Shown here in pieces: positions 8,370-12,323 of a DNA stretch of 12,323 bases; the first letter of the stretch is position 1, and each line of letters starts with the position of its first letter. Location: contig JBBAGE010000063.1 of assembly GCA_041655055.1 (NCBI GenBank), positions 1 to 12,323 of the forward strand, written 5' to 3'. The notes below the pieces were generated by a model, which was not told where the DNA came from, searched no databases, and saw nothing but the letters and a program-made list of their open reading frames with translations. The stretch is from JBBAGE01 sp041655055. GTDB taxonomy: Bacteria > Pseudomonadota > Alphaproteobacteria > Rhodobacterales > Rhodobacteraceae. A program made the position numbers and the translations under genes.

Positions 8370-8654
8370 TCAGAACGGTATTTCATCATCGGATTCAGAA
8401 ACTGCCCTCTCTGGCACTTGTCCTTTGTGTGTCTTTTCATTTCTGGCTTTATATATTTCTTGCAGCACCGATATATCATCCTCGTATATCTTATAGATTT
8501 GCGAATTCACCCATGCTTCGGCGTGCTGGATGGCATTGCAGAGCAATCCGGCGGCATAATCTTCAACATCATCATGGCCCCAGAATGCCGCCACCTTTTG
8601 AAGCGCTTTCCCATGCTCTTCACCAATATCGAGCGTGTAGAAGAATTCGCTCAT
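8370..8654 (-). CDS. 94-residue acidic protein with an SSB-like C-terminal tip (DDEIPF)
   Basis: It begins MSEFFYTLDIGEEHGKAL. The ATG at 8654 overlaps the TGA of the upstream gene (ATGA, 8654-8651) and follows GAAAGGG, so this start is preferred over an in-frame upstream ATG at 8684. Residues 11-75 look alpha-helical (DVEDYAAGLLCNAIQHAEAW). From about 75 a polar, probably disordered stretch leads to the tail SESDDEIPF (86-94). That matches the acidic tip of bacterial single-stranded DNA-binding protein (E. coli SSB ends DDDIPF), which recruits repair and replication proteins. There is no sign of the OB fold of a true SSB, so this is not an SSB copy. The gene is third in the minus-strand operon headed by the coupling protein, suggesting a role in handling single-stranded DNA during conjugation. 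That role is inference; I do not recognise the family. Confidence 0.8.
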   Translation of the reverse strand: MSEFFYTLDIGEEHGKALQKVAAFWGHDDVEDYAAGLLCNAIQHAEAWVNSQIYKIYEDDISVLQEIYKARNEKTHKGQVPERAVSESDDEIPF

Positions 8655-9010
8655 TTCCAGACCCTTTCGATGGCTTTGCTCCAATCCAGCGGCAGCAGCG
8701 CTACAATCTTGCAGCGCTCATCACCGCGCGGAATTTCGATGCGGCGGCCTTGGATGCCGTAGTAAGAACACCATGAGGCTGAGCGGCAGGTGCCGATCCC
8801 GCGCATGGCGTGGCTGCATCCATAGTCCCAGCCGACATGCGGCGTGCCGATGAAGGATACGAAGCCGACCCCGCCCGCCAGAACGATGGTTATCGCGCCT
8901 ATGGGCAGTGCCGAGATGGCGCGGGCGATAGCGCGGCGCAGTGCAGCCAGCAGCCCCTTGGGGCGCTTGCGCGGCTTGCCACCGATGACGCTAACCTGAT
9001 ATTTGTTCAT
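8651..9010 (-). CDS. Small single-pass membrane protein with cysteine-containing outer domain
   Basis: This encodes 119 residues. A very basic N-terminus (KPRKRPKGLLAALRRAIARAI, residues 12-32, here cited by its key Lys/Arg) precedes one hydrophobic segment at about 33-55. The rest contains four cysteines (C65, C75, C81, C100) and an aromatic patch GWDYGCSHAM. By the positive-inside rule the N-terminus would be cytoplasmic and the cysteine part periplasmic, where disulfides could form. The ATG at 9010 follows AGGA at short spacing. It starts 10 bases after the coupling-protein stop and its own stop overlaps the next start, so the three genes form one operon. It may be a partner of the coupling protein or of an envelope complex, but I recognise no family and assign no function. 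Confidence 0.75.
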   Translation of the reverse strand: MNKYQVSVIGGKPRKRPKGLLAALRRAIARAISALPIGAITIVLAGGVGFVSFIGTPHVGWDYGCSHAMRGIGTCRSASWCSYYGIQGRRIEIPRGDERCKIVALLPLDWSKAIERVWK

Positions 9011-9020
9011 GGTTCCTGCC

Positions 9021-10691
9021 TCACTGTTCAGGGGTTGCGTTGTAGCCGAGCCGGATAAGCGGCTTTTCTTGCGGGTAATCGCCTTCCACCGGGTTCGGGG
9101 TTGCCCACTGCGCCCATGGCGCGATGAACCAGAACGGCACGCGCTGGCCGAGGATCGGCTTCATGCCCTTGAGCAGCAAAAGTTGCTGGGTGGGTGCCAT
9201 CTGGGTAATCTGTTCTGCCCGCATGAGCGGCTGGCCGGATTCGGACAGGCTTTCGCCGATCTCATCATTTTCCGAGCGGCCAAGGTTCAGGTTGAGGGTT
9301 TTGACGGTCTTCTGCCCGAGCGCTCTGGACAGCGCCTGCGCCAGCTCATCGCTGTTGACCGCGAAAAACTGCCGCACTTCGGCCTGTGATTGCACCGTTT
9401 TGGCGGTATGCGGGCCATAGATGCGGGTAATCTCGGCCAGTTCCTGCACGACCATCCAGACCCGCACGCCAAGGCCGGGCAGCGCGGTCAGGCTTTCCGC
9501 CAGCCCCGACAACTTGCCCAGTTTGGCAAACTCATCGAGCAGGAACAGCACCTCACCGCGTTCGGGCGCACGCGATACCGCCGTAATGGCTTGGTTGACG
9601 ATCAAACCCAGCACCGCGCCATGCGATGCGATACGGTCCGGCGGGAAGGCTAAATACAGGCTGGTCGCGCCTGCCTTAAGACCGGCAAGGGCGATATCCG
9701 ACCCGCTCACGGCATCGGCAAGGAAACTGCCCGGCTCGAAGATCGAAAGCCGCTGGACAGCGCCCGCGCGAAAATCACCGAACAGATCGGGGTTATCCTG
9801 CATCTGGTGCGCCAGATCATCGGCCAGATCAGCCAGCAAACCGCCCAGAGCCTCTTCGCGCTGCATGGCCGTGATGGTGCGCTCAAGACGCAGCGGGTTG
9901 GCTATGATGCGCCACATCTCCGGCAAGGTGCAGCGCTGCGGCGCGCAGAGAGCCAGATACAGCAACACCGCGCGCATGATCCCGCGCGAGCCTTCCCGGA
10001 AATATTGGTTCCGCGTATCTTCCGGTTCCGGGAAAAGCTGCATGACCACGGCCTTGACCTCATCGGTCAAGCCGCGCTGCGCGGCAGGATCGCCCGCCAT
10101 CGTTACGAGGATTTCCAGTGGATTGATCCGGTGCCGGGGCAAACCATGCAGCCCCCACGGGTTGAACACCGCCACATCCTGGCCGAACCGCTCTTGGCGA
10201 TGACTGGCCGTGACCGCCGCCAACTCGCCCTTGGGATCGGTGACGATCACCGAGCCTTGGTAATGTAGCAGGTTCGGGATGACGAAACCGATACCCTTGC
10301 CCTGCCGGGCTGGCGCGCAGGTCAGCAGGTGGGCTTTGCCGGAATAGAACAGCGGCTGGCCTTCCAGCAGGCCGAGATACAGCCCCGCCGGATCGAGCAG
10401 GCCAGCAGCCTCGCAGTTATCCAGCGTAGCAAAGGATGCCTGCCCGAAGATGCCCGATACCTGTTCACTTTCCTTGCGTTTTTGGCGCAGCCGCCATGCC
10501 CGCAAATGCCCGCCGACTCCTTCGAGGACAGCAACGCCGCCCATGAGCTTGAAGAACCCGCTATATAAATCGGTTGCCGCATCGGGCGTGCCGCCCATGA
10601 TTTGCGGGAAGTAGCTCGCTACCGCAAAGAGCGATACGCCCAGCAACAGTGCCCCTGTCGGTGATCCGTTATTAGATGTGTTGCCAGCCAT
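9021..10691 (-). CDS. VirD4/TraG-family type IV coupling protein
   Basis: This 556-residue inner-membrane ATPase family links the relaxosome to a type IV secretion channel and drives DNA transfer in conjugation. Two hydrophobic segments lie near the N-terminus (about 13-30 and 43-60). The Walker A region is APARQGKGIGFVIPNLL (126-142), followed by VIVTDPKGE (148-156), and Walker B is VLFLLDEFAKLGKL (381-394). The region QELAEI (416-421) and the C-terminal half also fit the family. The ATG at 10691 has AGGGG at good spacing; the frame is open to a GTG at 10730 without a good site. The length is typical of compact VirD4/TraG proteins. It heads a three-gene operon and is divergent from the plus-strand cassette at 10800. 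No relaxase or VirB genes appear in the window, so whether the element is self-transmissible is unknown. Confidence 0.93.
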   Translation of the reverse strand: MAGNTSNNGSPTGALLLGVSLFAVASYFPQIMGGTPDAATDLYSGFFKLMGGVAVLEGVGGHLRAWRLRQKRKESEQVSGIFGQASFATLDNCEAAGLLDPAGLYLGLLEGQPLFYSGKAHLLTCAPARQGKGIGFVIPNLLHYQGSVIVTDPKGELAAVTASHRQERFGQDVAVFNPWGLHGLPRHRINPLEILVTMAGDPAAQRGLTDEVKAVVMQLFPEPEDTRNQYFREGSRGIMRAVLLYLALCAPQRCTLPEMWRIIANPLRLERTITAMQREEALGGLLADLADDLAHQMQDNPDLFGDFRAGAVQRLSIFEPGSFLADAVSGSDIALAGLKAGATSLYLAFPPDRIASHGAVLGLIVNQAITAVSRAPERGEVLFLLDEFAKLGKLSGLAESLTALPGLGVRVWMVVQELAEITRIYGPHTAKTVQSQAEVRQFFAVNSDELAQALSRALGQKTVKTLNLNLGRSENDEIGESLSESGQPLMRAEQITQMAPTQQLLLLKGMKPILGQRVPFWFIAPWAQWATPNPVEGDYPQEKPLIRLGYNATPEQ

Positions 10692-10774
10692 CTTGTTCCC
10701 CTTGCCGTCCCCGCGGCGGTTGACCTGCACTCATGTGCTGGCCTCTTATTGATCCGGGGAAGAGGGCTTTGTCT

Positions 10775-10792
10775 TGGACACAAGCTGGACAC
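10775..10792 (+). promoter_or_regulatory. Direct repeat TGGACAC x2 in the divergent promoter region
   Basis: Two exact copies of TGGACAC (10775-10781 and 10786-10792) are spaced 11 bases apart, about one helical turn, just before the start at 10800 and within the 108-base gap between divergent starts. They would put two protein-binding half-sites on one face of the DNA. The nearby gene for a putative helix-turn-helix protein makes autoregulation possible; this is inference. Confidence 0.4.
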
Positions 10793-10799
10793 GGTGGCG

Positions 10800-11666
10800 A
10801 TGACAGGGATTCAGGCAGGCTATTCCGATGATGAGCGCGCCCGGCTGCGCAAGGCGCTGGTAGACCATGCCGCGTATCTTTCGTTAAGCGCCCAGCAGCT
10901 TGCCGACCGAATTGCCGAGGCCACCAATTACGCGATCAGCCTTGATGCTGGCAGAAAGCGCGTGGAGCGGTTTCTGAAAGGCACACATCGCCAGACCGAT
11001 GATTTTATCGGTGCGGTGGCCGCCTATCTTGGCAGCGTCCCGCCGCCGGATATCGAGCAAAGCGCAGCGATGCTGGTGCATTTCTTCACGCGCCATGTCC
11101 GGCAGGATGACGGAATCGAGACGCTGGCCGGGCGCTACCATGTTTATGCCAGCACCGACCGGCGCGCCCATGGGCATGACGGTTTTCGCGAAATCATGGT
11201 GATGAACCAGTGGGGAGAATTTACCGCAAAACCCGTCAAGCCGATGGTATCACGCGTTCCCTATGCGCTGATCGAGATGAAGCCCATGCCCAAGGAAAAA
11301 GCCTTGCTGGTATCCGAGGCCATCATCAATTTTAACGTCAATCCCGATATCGACAGCTTCCCGGATATAAAGCCGCGCGAGCAGGATTCCGGGGTGATCG
11401 TGGCCTTCGGCTATTCCGACCGCAACGTGCCGCGTTTCCTCATGGCAACCCGAACCGTTCTGGAAACACGCCTGTACCGCCTCTACAAGGTGGCCGACGA
11501 CCCGCTCACCCTGCGCGGTGAGTTGAACTTCAACGGCGCAACCGGACGACCGGGTAACGCCACCCATTCCGACCCGCTGCATCCCGACTACGAAGTGGAA
11601 CTGGTGCGGATCGAGGATGCGCAGGGCAGCGTAGCAGATACAGGATTCCCCGCCGCCGAAGGATAG
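10800..11666 (+). CDS. Unrecognised 288-residue protein with a possible helix-turn-helix N-terminus
   Basis: It begins MTGIQAGYSDDERARLRKAL. The ATG at 10800 is favoured; the frame is open to a TTG at 10749, but that region carries the promoter repeats. A weak GGTGG precedes the ATG. Residues 9-75 are helical, with LSLSAQQLADRIAEATNYAISLDAGRKRVERFLKG (30-65) resembling a helix-turn-helix in which QQLADRIAEA and the basic RKRVERFLKG could be paired helices. The remainder (about 90-280) is a mixed alpha/beta domain with conserved-looking stretches REIMVMNQWGEF, VIVAFGYSDRNVPRFLMATRTVLE and LRGELNFNG. No catalytic motif is identifiable. The phosphatase-like gene starts 14 bases downstream, so they form a two-gene unit transcribed away from the coupling protein. 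It may be a regulator with a sensing domain, or a defence/addiction component; I do not recognise the family. Confidence 0.8.
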   Translation: MTGIQAGYSDDERARLRKALVDHAAYLSLSAQQLADRIAEATNYAISLDAGRKRVERFLKGTHRQTDDFIGAVAAYLGSVPPPDIEQSAAMLVHFFTRHVRQDDGIETLAGRYHVYASTDRRAHGHDGFREIMVMNQWGEFTAKPVKPMVSRVPYALIEMKPMPKEKALLVSEAIINFNVNPDIDSFPDIKPREQDSGVIVAFGYSDRNVPRFLMATRTVLETRLYRLYKVADDPLTLRGELNFNGATGRPGNATHSDPLHPDYEVELVRIEDAQGSVADTGFPAAEG

Positions 11667-11680
11667 GCTATCATGTCTGC

Positions 11681-12019
11681 ATGAAAGTCTTGTTCGTTTG
11701 CACCGCCAACAAACTGCGCAGCCCGACCGCCGAGGACGTGTTCCGCGACTATCCCGGCATCGAGGCCGTATCCGCTGGCACAGGTGCCGAAGCGCCGCGC
11801 CCGCTCACCAAGGAACTGGTGGCCGGCACCGATGTGATCTTCGCGATGGAACCCCACCATCGCGAGCGCATCCGCAAGAAATTCAAACAGCGCCCCACCG
11901 ATGCCCGCATCATCACCCTGCACATCCCCGATGAGTATGAACGCGGCGACCCGACCCTGATTGCACTCCTGAAAGAGAAGGTGGAACCGAGGCTGAACGG
12001 CCTGCTTGCTACCCCCTGA
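11681..12019 (+). CDS. Compact low-molecular-weight protein tyrosine phosphatase-like protein
   Basis: This 112-residue protein begins MKVLFVCTANKLRSPTAED, where CTANKLRS is the CX5R(S/T) P-loop of low-molecular-weight tyrosine phosphatases (nucleophile C7, R13). The following SAGTGAEAPRPLT and VIFAMEPHHRERI are also typical. A candidate general acid is D84 in HIPDEYERGDP, in place of the usual DPY region. It is clearly shorter than classical enzymes of about 150 residues; compact forms with this 'ANKLRSPTAE' signature exist in bacteria (I recall COG4551). Catalysis would be hydrolysis of phosphotyrosine or a related phosphoester; the substrate is unknown. It lies 14 bases after the 288-residue protein gene and has only a weak Shine-Dalgarno, suggesting coupled expression. 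It might oppose a kinase or be an unrelated small-molecule phosphatase or arsenate-type reductase. Confidence 0.85.
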   Translation: MKVLFVCTANKLRSPTAEDVFRDYPGIEAVSAGTGAEAPRPLTKELVAGTDVIFAMEPHHRERIRKKFKQRPTDARIITLHIPDEYERGDPTLIALLKEKVEPRLNGLLATP

Positions 12020-12201
12020 TACCGTGACGACAAAGGAAGTGTGCTTGCGTGCTGCATTGCAGGAACGCTTTGTACTACAACCGCCCAGCCCAGCCGAAAG
12101 GTTCTACCGCCGCAAGATGTGTTTTGTAGTACAAAACTATCTTGGCAAGGGGGATCGCTGCGCGCCCCCGTTGCATCCCCCAGGCCGTGGCTCTGTCAGG
12201 T
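12020..12201. other. Non-coding stretch with palindromes, between phosphatase gene and IS
   Basis: No convincing gene is present on either strand; the open frames here have no Shine-Dalgarno or recognisable motif. It holds three palindromes (described separately) and a GC hairpin GGGGGAT (12149-12155) with ATCCCCC (12175-12181) around a 19-base loop. GGGGG (12149-12153) can also pair with CCCCC (12165-12169), so two folds compete. No T-run follows, so neither looks like a standard terminator. Confidence 0.5.
12052..12137. repeat. Cluster of odd-centred palindromes, two sharing TTGTA(C/G)TACAA
   Basis: Three perfect palindromes with a single central base occur close together: CTGCATTGCAG (12052-12062), TTGTACTACAA (12070-12080) and the 17-base GTTTTGTAGTACAAAAC (12121-12137). 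The last two share the same 11-base core in opposite orientation, with centres 54 bases apart (about five helical turns). Such repeated sites are typical operators for a dimeric regulator that can form a loop. No other copy was noticed by eye in the window. The binding protein is unknown. Confidence 0.6.
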
Positions 12202-12323
12202 TGACCTGCCCCCAATAAACCGGGCCATTCAAAAGGAGAGTTTGTTCTTGTAACGTTCGTCAAAACAAGGAGAACAGACGATGCGCAAATCACGTTTCAC
12301 CGAAGAGCAGATTGTGGGGATAC
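12202..12323 (+). mobile_element. Left end of an IS3-family insertion sequence (partial)
   Basis: The sequence TGACCTGCCCCCAATAAACC starting at 12202 has the TG-first, C-rich look of IS3-family inverted repeats. It leads in 79 bases to a transposase OrfA start. The right end is beyond the window, so the boundary, size and target duplication cannot be confirmed. Confidence 0.7.
12281..12323 (+). CDS. IS3-family transposase OrfA, N-terminal fragment
   Basis: The ATG at 12281 follows AAGGAG (12267-12272) at eight bases and encodes MRKSRFTEEQIVGI before the window ends. This opening is the standard start of IS3-family OrfA, the helix-turn-helix subunit that, by programmed frameshift with OrfB, makes the DDE transposase that moves the IS. 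Only 14 residues are visible, so integrity cannot be judged. Confidence 0.85.
   Translation, partial: MRKSRFTEEQIVGI

Noticed and set aside
9421..10268. Plus-strand open frames of 260 and 153 codons across the coupling-protein gene
   Set aside because: They are antisense to conserved Walker motifs of the coupling protein and show no domain.
12006..12253. Short open frames between the phosphatase gene and the IS
   Set aside because: Two overlapping plus-strand frames and one minus-strand frame cover the palindromes and IS end without a convincing ribosome-binding site or motif; I first considered an antitoxin remnant but found no supporting residues.

Overview
The window looks like a GC-rich alphaproteobacterial chromosome, most likely Rhodobacterales or a close relative. 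This is inferred from protein flavour, the strong GC bias at third codon positions and the riboswitch-controlled gcvT-gcvH-gcvP arrangement; no 16S or other decisive marker is present. A block of core metabolism (about 930-6300) is flanked by phage-like genes on the left and an integrated conjugative-type island on the right.

Left edge (1-963): the last 44 codons of an unidentified gene, then a tightly coupled gene for a LamG/concanavalin-like protein of phage tail-fibre type, closed by a clear intrinsic terminator. Core block: a tandem glycine riboswitch (about 1028-1177) leads the glycine-cleavage operon gcvT, gcvH and gcvP, encoding the T, H and P proteins. The L protein (lipoamide dehydrogenase) must be encoded elsewhere. 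A hairpin with a short T-run lies between gcvH and gcvP. trxC (zinc-ribbon thioredoxin) follows with its own promoter, then tRNA-Ala(CGC).

Island (6300 to right edge): the tRNA gene is the apparent integration site. A large serine recombinase on the minus strand runs into the tRNA, so its last ~20 residues are translated from the tRNA complement. A small gene sits just upstream of it in the same operon. Further right is a second minus-strand operon: a VirD4/TraG type IV coupling protein, then a small cysteine-containing single-pass membrane protein, then a 94-residue protein that ends in DDEIPF, the acidic tip typical of single-stranded DNA-binding protein (SSB). No relaxase or VirB channel gene is visible. 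Divergent from the coupling protein is a two-gene plus-strand cassette: an unrecognised 288-residue protein with a possible helix-turn-helix N-terminus, and a compact 112-residue low-molecular-weight tyrosine-phosphatase-like protein. The cassette is followed by a non-coding stretch with odd-centred palindromes, and the window ends inside an IS3-family element.

The items most worth attention are the SSB-tail protein beside the coupling protein, the state-dependent C-terminus of the recombinase, the unknown-protein/phosphatase cassette with its promoter repeats, and the palindrome cluster before the IS. All functional claims for the island's small genes are inference from sequence and context.
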